64,000 nucleotides of DNA from CAYXFD01 sp964464175 (lineage in GTDB: Bacteria > Cloacimonadota > Cloacimonadia > Cloacimonadales > JAJBBL01). The stretch covers positions 1 through 64,000 of the forward strand of contig CAYXFD010000008.1 of NCBI GenBank assembly GCA_964464175.1. The letters run 5' to 3'. Below, piece after piece: positions 39,015 through 47,523 of the stretch (position 1 is its first letter; each line of letters starts with the position of its first letter). Under the pieces are notes generated by a model. It was not told where the DNA came from. It did no database searches and worked only from the letters and a program-made list of their open reading frames with translations. Made by a program: the position numbers and the translations under genes.

Positions 39015-39422
39015 TTAAAACTCGACTCTTACATAATCGGATAATTTACCTTCCAGTCTTCCCTGGGGATATTCAATAAAAGCAGAGAGCCAGTAAAAAT
39101 ACTGCCTGCCGGAAGTAATGCCCTGAGTATCGGAGTATTCTTCAATGTCACCAAACTCGATAGTTGCGATTCTCTCTTTAACTGTATGCAGGGAGAGAGC
39201 CCGGTACACATAGTAACCGTCGGCAGCAAGGAGTTGACTCCATCTCAAGACTACAGTATTTTGCGGTGAAGTTATCTTTGAGAAAGTAATTTCGGAAACT
39301 CTTCCTGGGGCGGAAACATCGGAACTTGCTGAGGGATCGAGCGGATTACTTCTGTCGAGACTGCAGGAATTAATAAAGAACAACAAGGTCAAAACAGCTA
39401 AAAGAATAATCATTCTGAACAT
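39015..39422 (-). CDS. Small fibronectin-III-like lipoprotein
   Basis: Predicted lipoprotein of 135 residues, function unknown. The N-terminus MFRMIILLAVLTLLFFINSC is a type II signal with lipobox INSC, giving Cys20 as the acylated residue. The mature part starts SLDRSNPLDPSA, a common opening of FCB-group lipoproteins, followed by a single fibronectin-III-like domain (VVLRWSQLLAADGYYVYRA ... YFYWLSAFI). It is the last small gene of a packed envelope operon, 57 bases after the DUF5683-like gene. Confidence 0.78.
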   Translation of the reverse strand: MFRMIILLAVLTLLFFINSCSLDRSNPLDPSASSDVSAPGRVSEITFSKITSPQNTVVLRWSQLLAADGYYVYRALSLHTVKERIATIEFGDIEEYSDTQGITSGRQYFYWLSAFIEYPQGRLEGKLSDYVRVEF

Positions 39423-39479
39423 ACTTACTCCGAAACCTTTATACTATCTTGTTATAGAGGTTATTGCTTATTTTCATTT

Positions 39480-40070
39480 CTAAAACCTGAAGGAAACTCC
39501 ATTGGGAGAAATGGAGATTTCGTAAGAATTCTCTCTCTCATTCAATTCTCTCCATCTCTCATAATTATACTGATTGGTTTCATTGATAACATCATAGATC
39601 GAGTATCCCCAGACCACAATAAACAGACCAATGAAGAGATTCGATTGACGGTAGGGTATCAAGGCGTTGTTATAATGTTCATCGATCTCATCGATCTGGG
39701 TAGCTTTTTTGTATTTCCGGTAATGGATCATTGATCTTTCATAAAAATAAAGAGTTGTTCCGAGAAGAGCTAATTGTGATCCGAGCAAGATCTGACCTTT
39801 AGTATAGCTTTTCACTGAAAAATGACCCCAGCCCGGAGCAACAGCAGTTTTCAGGGCATTAGTCAAAGGTGATTGCCGAATCTCCAGATAGTCTTCAAGG
39901 AGCAAATTGCTTTGTGACAAACTGTCTCTGAAAGTATAGCGGTCTTCGGCATTATACCACTCGTACTTATAGGGGTCGGAAAAATCCATAATGCTGAAAT
40001 CTTCTGCAAATAAAAGAGAACAGCCGCTCACCATTAAGAGGCAAACTAAGGTGTAAATTTTTACTTTCAT
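39480..40070 (-). CDS. DUF5683-like membrane-associated protein
   Basis: Envelope protein of 196 residues, function unknown. It has a signal peptide (about 1-22, ending SLLFAED). Its core matches the DUF5683 pattern: an AVAPGWGHFSVKSYTKGQIL stretch followed by a hydrophobic helix (LLGSQLALLGTTLYFY) and, after a charged Tyr-rich loop, a second helix (LFIGLFIVVWGYSIYDVIN). Such proteins are common in the FCB group. Immediate neighbours are two predicted lipoproteins, spaced 25 and 57 bases away, so an envelope role is likely. Confidence 0.7.
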   Translation of the reverse strand: MKVKIYTLVCLLMVSGCSLLFAEDFSIMDFSDPYKYEWYNAEDRYTFRDSLSQSNLLLEDYLEIRQSPLTNALKTAVAPGWGHFSVKSYTKGQILLGSQLALLGTTLYFYERSMIHYRKYKKATQIDEIDEHYNNALIPYRQSNLFIGLFIVVWGYSIYDVINETNQYNYERWRELNERENSYEISISPNGVSFRF

Positions 40071-40095
40071 GATTCCGTCCAGATTGAGAGCTTGA

Positions 40096-41499
40096 TCATT
40101 CCATTATTTTTGTTGAAATAGTATTCAGAGGTGTCAGTTGCTTTGTTAACAGATTCACCTGCCAGATATAGTAATAGCTTTCAGTCCGGGAAGTAATATC
40201 ATATCTGATTTCGTAACGATGTTCACCGGTGGAAAGCATAATTCTCCAGCCGGAAACATTGATCTCATCCTGATGCTTTTCCCGCAGATCATCGGCAATC
40301 TTATTCAGATTCTTAACAATAAGTCCGTTTTTATATTCAGTGATGATTTTTTCAGCAAAAAATTCCGGGTTTTCATCTAACTGGATCATATTGGTTACAT
40401 ACGAAATTTTTTCGGAGGTCTCCGCTGATCTGTCTTTTGAAAAGGATTGCCTGTACAATCTTAGTGCTTCCTGATAATTCCCTTCATTTTCAGCTCTCAA
40501 TGCCTGATCAAACAGCTCTTTAGCCTGCCGGAGATCATTTCTAAATTCTTCCGCCCTGGTGATGGCAGTAACTGCCGCCGGGTTATCCGGTATTATGGAG
40601 AATGTTTGACGGTATATTTCTATGGCTTCGGAGATCTTCCTTTCTCTTAAAAGGTTATTCCCCTGTTCGATCATTTCAGTTATTGTCCGGTTAAGTCTTT
40701 CGGATATCTCCGATTTCAGTTCCGGGTCGTACTTTTCTGCTAAAGAATAGAGTTTTTCTGCTTCCTGATACTGTTGCTTATCACGGTAATGATCGGCAAG
40801 TCTTAAATACTTCAGCCCAATCTCCTGTTTCAGAATTTCCTGATAAGAATGAGGGTAGCTAAGAAGCTGTTCTAATCTCTCAATTGCCTCTCTGTCGTCA
40901 GAAATGGATTTAGCTTCCTCAATGAATTCCGGCAGATAATCATCGATAATCTCCTTCGCATCTTCGGTAAAAATTTCTTCTTTATCCCTCTCGACCAGAA
41001 GTACATAATTATCAAATATTGTCTGAGGTTCCATATTGAATTGGTGCAGCATAACGAGCCGCCGATAGATTACCTCGTTTAATGCCGGGATATCGGCAAA
41101 GGTCTCGATAATAAAATCGTACAACCCAATCGTTGCTTCCACATCTGCCTGGGAGGTAGTTTTGCCGACAAGAGTCAGATAACAATCTATCATTTTTTCA
41201 TCGGCTTTATCACTGTTAGCCAGATAAAAGAAACGGATTGCCAGTCGGTAATTTTCCCGGTTCATTGCCTGCATTCCTAACCGGTAGTATGATTCCGAAC
41301 GGTTATTCAAAGCTCTGGTTAAGAGTGCCCCGTCTTTGCTGCGGGCGATATATTCGTCATAATTCTCAATGGCTCCGATGTAGTTACCACGCTGCTGCAG
41401 ATTATAAGCAGTAATATAGTAATTTGAGCTGCACCCGGAAAAAATCAGGATAGCCAAAGCTATTATCAACGCTAAGAGGTATTCTTGTTTTCTAAACAC
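40096..41499 (-). CDS. Tetratricopeptide-repeat lipoprotein
   Basis: Predicted periplasm-facing lipoprotein with protein-interaction repeats. The signal ends at a lipobox (IFSGC, Cys22). Repeats of TPR type run through about residues 30-350 (for example NLQQRGNYIGAIENYDEYI, QQYQEAEKLYSLAEKYDPEL, REGKISEAIEIY-like segments), followed by a C-terminal beta-rich domain (MLSTGEHRYEIRYDITSRT). The start overlaps the preceding hydrolase gene by 8 bases, indicating translational coupling in the operon. Function unknown; an assembly or scaffold role in the envelope is a guess. Confidence 0.82.
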   Translation of the reverse strand: MFRKQEYLLALIIALAILIFSGCSSNYYITAYNLQQRGNYIGAIENYDEYIARSKDGALLTRALNNRSESYYRLGMQAMNRENYRLAIRFFYLANSDKADEKMIDCYLTLVGKTTSQADVEATIGLYDFIIETFADIPALNEVIYRRLVMLHQFNMEPQTIFDNYVLLVERDKEEIFTEDAKEIIDDYLPEFIEEAKSISDDREAIERLEQLLSYPHSYQEILKQEIGLKYLRLADHYRDKQQYQEAEKLYSLAEKYDPELKSEISERLNRTITEMIEQGNNLLRERKISEAIEIYRQTFSIIPDNPAAVTAITRAEEFRNDLRQAKELFDQALRAENEGNYQEALRLYRQSFSKDRSAETSEKISYVTNMIQLDENPEFFAEKIITEYKNGLIVKNLNKIADDLREKHQDEINVSGWRIMLSTGEHRYEIRYDITSRTESYYYIWQVNLLTKQLTPLNTISTKIME

Positions 41500-42259
41500 T
41501 TATCTCGTATCCGTCATCTGCGATATCAGCCCTGAGGGTGTTATCTTGGTTTAAGGCTTCTTGTAATCCGGCAGAAAGTCCATGAACAAGAATAATCCTT
41601 TTATCTTTCTGCCTGAGCAGTTTAACAATCTCCTCACTCTCCGGATGGATTGCATCAATGATTAGTATATCGCTGGCGGTGATGTAGTCCTTTAGAGAGT
41701 CTGTGGTTTTGATGTCTGAGCTTAACAGGATATTTTTCCTGCCGGTTCTGATAAAAAAAGAGTAAGAGTTCATCAAATTAGTTAGCTTTTCTTCCTGTAT
41801 GAATTCCCGGTAATTAGAAAGATGGTCATTCATTACCGCTTTTATCTCGGGCAGATCTACGGAGAGGATGTTAACATCTTTGATCTCAATCTGATAACTC
41901 AATCTTTCCGGAAAGAGGTAAAACATATTCATAATCTCTATGAAGGACTCCCCTCTTTCAGGGAGATAGATCGTCAGAGTTTTGCTCCTCTCTTGCAGAT
42001 AGAGCATCTGGATAACCATAAAGAGTCCTGTGATATGATCAGGATGAAAATGACTAATGATGATGAAGTCCACAGCATCTTTATCCAGACCGTATTCTAA
42101 GAGTTTCTTTGCCGTTCCTTCACCGCAGTCAAACAGAACATTGCGCTGACCGAGCTTACACCAGAAGGCGGAATGAGCTCTGCCGATAGCCGGCATTCCG
42201 GAAGCTGTCCCGAGCACCCGGGCAATTATCTCTTTTTTATCTTCCATTTGTTTGCTCAT
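41492..42259 (-). CDS. RNase Z-like metallo-beta-lactamase-fold hydrolase
   Basis: Metal-dependent hydrolase of the RNase Z/ElaC branch: FDCGEGTAKKLLEYG followed by the metal motif SHFHPDHITGLF (about residues 69-80), a later Asp in LLSSDIKTT, and a C-terminal His in LVHGLSAG. Length 255 is shorter than tRNase Z (about 305) and the exosite arm that grips tRNA is not recognisable, so it may act on another phosphodiester substrate. It overlaps the genes on both sides (4 and 8 bases), so it is in one operon with the transferase and TPR lipoprotein. Calling it tRNA 3' endonuclease would be premature. Confidence 0.75.
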   Translation of the reverse strand: MSKQMEDKKEIIARVLGTASGMPAIGRAHSAFWCKLGQRNVLFDCGEGTAKKLLEYGLDKDAVDFIIISHFHPDHITGLFMVIQMLYLQERSKTLTIYLPERGESFIEIMNMFYLFPERLSYQIEIKDVNILSVDLPEIKAVMNDHLSNYREFIQEEKLTNLMNSYSFFIRTGRKNILLSSDIKTTDSLKDYITASDILIIDAIHPESEEIVKLLRQKDKRIILVHGLSAGLQEALNQDNTLRADIADDGYEISV

Positions 42260-43383
42260 CTATCAGGTTTCTCCAAGTCTCTGTTAGTTTTTCCTTCCAC
42301 TTCTGATTTAGCCTTCAATTGATTCTTTGTTACAACGATGGGGATAGAGTCGAGTTTCACTCCAAAAAGATAGAATCCTACCCCGAAAAACAGAACGGAG
42401 ATGATAAGCAGGATATGGGAATTTGTTCTCAGAATAATTATCGTCAGTAAGACGATAATGATGTTGATAAGATAGACAACCAAACTGGTTATCTTCGGAG
42501 ATTTCAAGGCGTTTACGATCCGGTGGGTCGAGTGATCCTTTCCTCCCTGAGTCACTCTTCTTCCGTCCCGTTTACGGGTGTAACTGACCAGACAGATATC
42601 AAACAACGGGAAGCTTAACAATAAAACCGGTAAAAGAAAGTACAGGTTGTTATTCATTCTGATCACCGCTAACTTTCCGGTCAAAATTCCCATCGAGGCA
42701 AGAAAATATCCGATAAACAAACTTCCGGCATCACCAAGAAACATCTTCGCCGGATTAAAATTATAGGGGAGAAATCCGAATACTGCACCGGCAAAAGTGA
42801 GTGACAGTAATGAAATATAATGCATCTGAGCGACAAGAGAGGTTGTTTTGGTCATGAAAGCAATACTATAAAAACCCAAAGCCAGGATACCGGAAACCCC
42901 CGTGCTTATCCCGTCCATATTGTCGAGAAAATTGAAGGCATTTATCAGGCTTACCATCCAGAACAACAAAATTGGAAGAGTAATAAAAGCCGGTCCGAAC
43001 AGGGTTGTTAGGTCATTGGAGATCAGAAAGATCAGGGAAGCAATTATCTGAGCAAGGAATTTTACACCAGGTCTTAATGAATAACGGTCATCGAGTAAGC
43101 CGATGATCATTATCAGCAAGGCTCCTCCTAAATACCCTGTCAGAGCTCTATCAAATTGTCTGTGAGGAACGATCAGGATATCGTAGATTACCATGATGAA
43201 GAAGCCGGTGAAGACTGCTAAACCACCTAAGAGGGGGATACTATGGGCATGTATCTTCCGCTGCGAAGGATTATCGACAAAATTTGTCTTCAAAGCCAAC
43301 TTTCTGATAAAGGGGGTTAATCCAAATACCAGAAGAAATGACAACCCTAAAGCCAGGGCATATTCATATATCGATGCATTCAT
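42256..43383 (-). CDS. WecA/MraY-family polyprenyl-phosphate sugar-1-phosphate transferase
   Basis: Integral membrane enzyme that moves a sugar-1-phosphate, probably an N-acetylhexosamine, from a UDP-sugar to undecaprenyl phosphate, starting a surface polysaccharide. About eleven hydrophobic helices are visible. Family motifs: KIHAHSIPLLGGLAVF, LLDDRYSLRPGVKF, NAFNFLDNMDGISTGV with the catalytic Asp pair, PAKMFLGDAGSLFIGYF, and the cytoplasmic His loop GGKDHSTHRIV. Length 375 is typical of WecA-like enzymes and the motif set fits this branch better than MraY. It heads the minus-strand envelope operon and overlaps the following gene by 4 bases. Confidence 0.88.
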   Translation of the reverse strand: MNASIYEYALALGLSFLLVFGLTPFIRKLALKTNFVDNPSQRKIHAHSIPLLGGLAVFTGFFIMVIYDILIVPHRQFDRALTGYLGGALLIMIIGLLDDRYSLRPGVKFLAQIIASLIFLISNDLTTLFGPAFITLPILLFWMVSLINAFNFLDNMDGISTGVSGILALGFYSIAFMTKTTSLVAQMHYISLLSLTFAGAVFGFLPYNFNPAKMFLGDAGSLFIGYFLASMGILTGKLAVIRMNNNLYFLLPVLLLSFPLFDICLVSYTRKRDGRRVTQGGKDHSTHRIVNALKSPKITSLVVYLINIIIVLLTIIILRTNSHILLIISVLFFGVGFYLFGVKLDSIPIVVTKNQLKAKSEVEGKTNRDLEKPDR

Positions 43384-43723
43384 GCGAATGGTTTTTCCTC
43401 TTTTTAATTATCAAAACAATCTCTCAGTGATGTTCGTTTCTGTCAAAGATTTTATCAGACCAAAGGTGAGGCGAAAAGCAAACTCTCTTTTGTCTTGAGA
43501 GAACCCCAATATTTCAACTGAAAAGGAACCTGGCCTCTTTTGCCGGAGTTGATTACCATACCGGCAGAGAAATGAGAAGACATCTGTCTTGTATAAAATA
43601 TCAGTGAGACGGTTTTTTTCTTGACGGCAAAGGTTTTCCCGAAAAAGATATAGCAAGAAAAAGATTCTGTCAGGTAATGACGGAAAGTAATTTTTATTAT
43701 TAGCAAAGACCAAGGAGAGCGAG
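43384..43723. other. Divergent intergenic region
   Basis: Spacer of 340 bases between the WecA-like gene and a plus-strand secreted-protein gene. A TTGACG lies at 43621-43626 in a T-rich context, a possible -35 for the plus-strand gene, but no convincing downstream element is at normal distance. AAGGAGAG at 43712-43719 is the ribosome site. A minus-strand open frame crosses the region but shows no domain and runs into the plus-strand gene. Confidence 0.4.
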
Positions 43724-45247
43724 ATGAGAAAGATATTCCTGTTAATTTTTATTGTCATTGTGGTCAATCTCCCAGCACAAGAGATGAGCCCATGGTCAAA
43801 CATCAGGCACAGCTCTTATACGATTGATAACAATCTCCATATTCGAAGCGAGTTAGTTCCATTACCCGACTCTTATACGGAGTTTTTCTATTCACAAGGC
43901 TCCGGTTGGATGAATCAGAATTTGGTAAACATCACAGGAACAACTTATGAGGCAGTTGTCCCGGTAAATCCTGATGAAACCATTATATGTCGTTATCGAA
44001 GCGTAATCCAGGAAGATTTAGACTGGCTGGAAGATCTCTTCCCAGATCTTCCCGATTCTTTGATCGTTATGATGCCGGGTTATCTGCCTGCTGATGATTT
44101 TCCTCCTCCTGCCTCTGAGATGGCTCATGTTGGAGACGATTCTGTCGGTGAAATTCCCGGAGATATGCCCGAATATCTTGATATTACTGCCCAATATTTC
44201 TCTTATTCCGAAACAAGGTTTTATACCGGGATATCTAATAACGATACCGGTTTCCCTACCGGACCCTTAACCGGTCCGTTCAACATCTACGCCTCTTTGA
44301 TCATTAATCCGGAAACTGCGGTTACTGATACTGTTCTATATGCCCTGATCTATGCCCAGATTCCTGTAGTTTTAAATCCGGGGCTTTACAGGTTTTCCGG
44401 ACTGGATTTCGACGGGATTCAAAGGATTGGTGACATTGAGCACCATATCTCCGGTAATAATCTGACTATGGCCTGTTCGATAAACGAGCTGACTTCTGAT
44501 CCCTATTTTGGAGAATGGCCTAATATGTCCAACAGTCTGAGCTTTGTTCCGATTACCATGAGGATAACACTGGCGATGGAGGTCGATTTGGTAGATGTCG
44601 GTCAATTGTCTCAAATGATCTTTGAACAGTATATAATAGAACCTTTCACTAATTCTTTACCGGAGTTATCTGAGGTAGAGATCGATGTTCTGACAAATCT
44701 GACAACAATAAGTTTGACATACTATGATCTTGACGGGAATTTTCCGCTTGTTTCAGAAGTCATTATTGATGATACTCAGACATATCAATTCTTTCCCCAA
44801 AGTCTTGATTTTACCATGCCGGTAAATTATATTGCTACTTTTACCGGCGAGTGGACTGCCGGGCAGATAAGATTTAGCGATAATGCTTATGAAATGGTCA
44901 CTCATCCTATTGTCTTAACGGCAGAAGATGAATTGTTACCTGCCATAGCAGAACCGGTGATTACTCTGTTTCCCAATCCCTTTAATCCGGCAAAGGGGGA
45001 TAACCGGCTCAGTATTTCGGTAGATTCTCCAGGCGGAAATGACGAAAGCCTGCTGGAGATCTTCGATATTAGAGGGAGACTGGTATATAGAACTATTACC
45101 GTTACTTCTCAACAGGAAGAGGCTAACGTTTACTGGGATGGTCAAACTATTCAGGGGAGCAAAGCTGGCAGCGGTGTCTATCTTATCCGTTATACGGACA
45201 GGACAGCGAACAGAAAAGCAGCTTCAAAAGTGTTGATTGTTAAATAG
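43724..45247 (+). CDS. Secreted protein with type IX sorting domain, function unknown
   Basis: Exported protein of 507 residues. Residues 1-19 form a signal peptide (IFLLIFIVIVVNLPAQE). The body is beta-rich, with no recognised catalytic motif; a central block (residues about 150-330) looks like one or two immunoglobulin- or jelly-roll-like domains. The C-terminal about 90 residues form a type IX sorting domain (LFPNPFNP, LEIFDIRGRLVY, GSGVYLIRY, ending KVLIVK) with a short insert after the PNPFNP motif. Ribosome site AAGGAG precedes the ATG. obgE follows after 34 bases from its preferred start, so the genes may be co-transcribed. Confidence 0.82.
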   Translation: MRKIFLLIFIVIVVNLPAQEMSPWSNIRHSSYTIDNNLHIRSELVPLPDSYTEFFYSQGSGWMNQNLVNITGTTYEAVVPVNPDETIICRYRSVIQEDLDWLEDLFPDLPDSLIVMMPGYLPADDFPPPASEMAHVGDDSVGEIPGDMPEYLDITAQYFSYSETRFYTGISNNDTGFPTGPLTGPFNIYASLIINPETAVTDTVLYALIYAQIPVVLNPGLYRFSGLDFDGIQRIGDIEHHISGNNLTMACSINELTSDPYFGEWPNMSNSLSFVPITMRITLAMEVDLVDVGQLSQMIFEQYIIEPFTNSLPELSEVEIDVLTNLTTISLTYYDLDGNFPLVSEVIIDDTQTYQFFPQSLDFTMPVNYIATFTGEWTAGQIRFSDNAYEMVTHPIVLTAEDELLPAIAEPVITLFPNPFNPAKGDNRLSISVDSPGGNDESLLEIFDIRGRLVYRTITVTSQQEEANVYWDGQTIQGSKAGSGVYLIRYTDRTANRKAASKVLIVK

Positions 45248-45281
45248 TGAGATCTCAGGGAAGTTCAGGAAAGGGAAGCAG

Positions 45282-46313
45282 ATGTTTATAGACTATGCCA
45301 GGATAAAAATTCAAGCGGGTAACGGTGGCAAAGGGTGTATTAGTTTCAGACGGGAAAAATACGTTCCCAAGGGTGGACCTGACGGCGGTCCCGGAGGCAA
45401 AGGGGGAGATGTTATAGCTGTCGGAAATGGAAATATCAATACTCTGCTGGATTACCGTTACCTTAAACACTTCAAAGCGAAAAAGGGTCAGCACGGATCA
45501 GGAAACAACAGAGCCGGTAAAACAGGAGAGGATTTGATCCTCCAGTTTCCTTTGGGAACTATCATCTACGAAATTAATGATGGTAAAAGAGAGATACTTG
45601 CTGAAATTGATTATCATGAGCAAAGAGAGATTATCGCCAAAGGGGGGAGAGGGGGAAAAGGTAACTCCTCTTTTTGTTCCAGTACCAATCAAGCTCCCAG
45701 GATTGCCGAAGACGGTATCCCGGGGGCAGAAAAGGAGCTGGAACTTGAATTAAAGCTGATAGCTGATGTAGGACTTGTCGGGTTCCCCAATGCCGGAAAA
45801 TCTACTCTATTAAGTAAGGTCTCTGCTGCTCAGCCCAAGATCGCCAATTATCCGTTCACGACTCTGGAACCATCTTTAGGGGTGGTTAGTGTGCAGGAAT
45901 ATAGTTCGTTCGTAATTGCCGATATCCCCGGTATCATTGAAGGTGCTCATGAAGGCAAGGGTCTCGGATTACAGTTTTTAAGACATATCGAAAGAACACG
46001 GGTGTTACTCTTTCTGATCGACTGCCATGTACGGAATCCTGCCAAGGATTATCAGATCCTGCGAAGTGAGCTGAGAGAGCATGATAAACATCTCGACAGA
46101 AAACCACACCTTATTGCTCTGAACAAGATCGACACGATCAAGCCGGAGATAAGAGAAAAAAGAATTGAGGAGTTAAAAGAGATGTTCTCTGCTCATCAGC
46201 CTGACCAGATCATCATGATCTCAGCAATCACGGGAGAGAATCTTGAAGAATTAAAGGCTTCTCTTTTTCAGGTGGTGAGAAAAAGTGACTCAGAGAATAA
46301 AAGCCTGGATTAG
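45282..46313 (+). CDS. obgE: Obg-family GTPase
   Basis: Ribosome-associated GTPase needed for large-subunit maturation and stress signalling. I begin at the ATG encoding MFIDYARIKIQAGNGGKG, the family start, which has AAGGGAAG 5 bases upstream; the open frame 15 codons further up is unlikely. The glycine-rich Obg domain (GGPGGKGGD, GGRGGKGN) is followed by the G domain: G1 GFPNAGKST, G2 FTTLEPSLG, G3 DIPGIIEGA, G4 NKID, G5 SAITGEN. Length about 343 fits Obg proteins with a short C-terminal tail. It overlaps dprA by 29 bases. Confidence 0.96.
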   Translation: MFIDYARIKIQAGNGGKGCISFRREKYVPKGGPDGGPGGKGGDVIAVGNGNINTLLDYRYLKHFKAKKGQHGSGNNRAGKTGEDLILQFPLGTIIYEINDGKREILAEIDYHEQREIIAKGGRGGKGNSSFCSSTNQAPRIAEDGIPGAEKELELELKLIADVGLVGFPNAGKSTLLSKVSAAQPKIANYPFTTLEPSLGVVSVQEYSSFVIADIPGIIEGAHEGKGLGLQFLRHIERTRVLLFLIDCHVRNPAKDYQILRSELREHDKHLDRKPHLIALNKIDTIKPEIREKRIEELKEMFSAHQPDQIIMISAITGENLEELKASLFQVVRKSDSENKSLD

Positions 46314-47400
46314 ATTAAGTCAAACCAGAGATATCGGTTTACTGAAGATCAGACAGCTGCTGAAAACATTCGGAGAGCCGGAAAATTTTGTCGGTAAGAG
46401 GTTTGAACAGCTTAAAGATGCAGCAGGTCTGAGCGATGAAGTAAAGAACAAATTAACCGCTGATACCGATCCTGAAAACTGGTCCGGTATCTGCAAGTGG
46501 ATGGAACAGCACAAAATAGAGTTCACCTCCATCCTGGATGCCGATTATCCCGAACTGCTGAAAAACATCTTCAACCCTCCTCTTTTTCTCTTTTACCGGG
46601 GTAAACTTGTACCATCTGAAACCGGTGAGAGAGATAAACACCCTCCGAAGGAACGTTGTCTGGCGATAGTTGGGACCAGAAAGCCCGATAATTACGGGAT
46701 TATGATGACCCAAAGGATCACCGAAGGGCTGGTAGCTTCCGGTTTTACGATTGTCAGCGGCTTAGCTTACGGTATCGATACCCGCGCCCATCTGACCGCA
46801 GTAGAGAACGGCGGCAGAACAATTGCCGTCATGGGTACCGGTTGTGAGCAGATCTACCCCCAGAGAAATGCTAAACTTGCCGAACGCATCCTGGAGCAGG
46901 GGGCATTGATCTCCGAATTTCTCCCTGGCAGCAGACCTGAAAGATGGAATTTCCCCTTAAGAAACAGAATAATCAGCGGGTTGAGTGTCGGAACTTTCGT
47001 AGTTCAGGGAGAGAGATCAAGCGGTGCTCTTCTCACTGCGAAATTTGCCCTCGACCAGAATAGAGACCTCTATGCCCTTCCGGGAGATATAAACCGGAAA
47101 GTATCCGAAGGTCCGAACTATCTCCTGAAACTGGGAGCAAAAGTCGTTGCCTCTTTTGAAGATATTGTCGAAGAATATGATCTGATCCTGAAATCAGAGG
47201 ATGCGCCAAAACCTGTTCTGACCAAGGGTGAAGCAAAAGTTCTCGCAGTTATTCAGGAGAATAAACCTGCTGTTAGTTATGATAATATCGTTTTAAAGAC
47301 CGGACTATCGGTCGGAGAACTTTCAGCCATTCTGCTGAATCTGGAACTGAAGAACCTGATAAGAGTCGGTGACGGCTCAATGGTGAGTTCAGTCAGCTAA
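46285..47400 (+). CDS. dprA: DNA-processing protein DprA
   Basis: Loads RecA on incoming single-stranded DNA during transformation. It starts at GTG inside the end of obgE; the overlap implies coupled translation. A SAM/HhH-like N-terminal segment (about 1-75) precedes the Rossmann core with VGTRKPDNYG, SGLAYGIDTRAH, GGRTIAVMGTGCEQIYP, LRNRIISGLS, VVQGERSSGALLTAKFALDQ and LPGDI. The last about 60 residues form a winged-helix domain (GEAKVLAVIQENKPAVSYDN). Length 371 is typical. comEC in the same window supports a DNA-uptake role, although DprA also occurs in non-competent species. Confidence 0.96.
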   Translation: MTQRIKAWIRLSQTRDIGLLKIRQLLKTFGEPENFVGKRFEQLKDAAGLSDEVKNKLTADTDPENWSGICKWMEQHKIEFTSILDADYPELLKNIFNPPLFLFYRGKLVPSETGERDKHPPKERCLAIVGTRKPDNYGIMMTQRITEGLVASGFTIVSGLAYGIDTRAHLTAVENGGRTIAVMGTGCEQIYPQRNAKLAERILEQGALISEFLPGSRPERWNFPLRNRIISGLSVGTFVVQGERSSGALLTAKFALDQNRDLYALPGDINRKVSEGPNYLLKLGAKVVASFEDIVEEYDLILKSEDAPKPVLTKGEAKVLAVIQENKPAVSYDNIVLKTGLSVGELSAILLNLELKNLIRVGDGSMVSSVS

Positions 47401-47523
47401 TTCCTGTTCAGAAGCCCTTGTTGCTTGTCTGTCCCTGAAAAAGGAGGCAATGAAAGTTGTTCCGGAAAAGATCTTTTAGGGTTAAGTCTGTCAGGTTCAG
47501 AGTAGGGAAATGACTGTAAACTC

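Noticed and set aside
41492..42259. Naming the hydrolase tRNase Z (rnz).
   Set aside because: The protein is short and the tRNA-gripping arm is not recognisable, so only the fold-level call is supported.
43411..43803. A 130-codon minus-strand frame in the divergent gap.
   Set aside because: It overlaps the signal-peptide coding region of the plus-strand gene, has no domain or ribosome site, and its composition is not protein-like.
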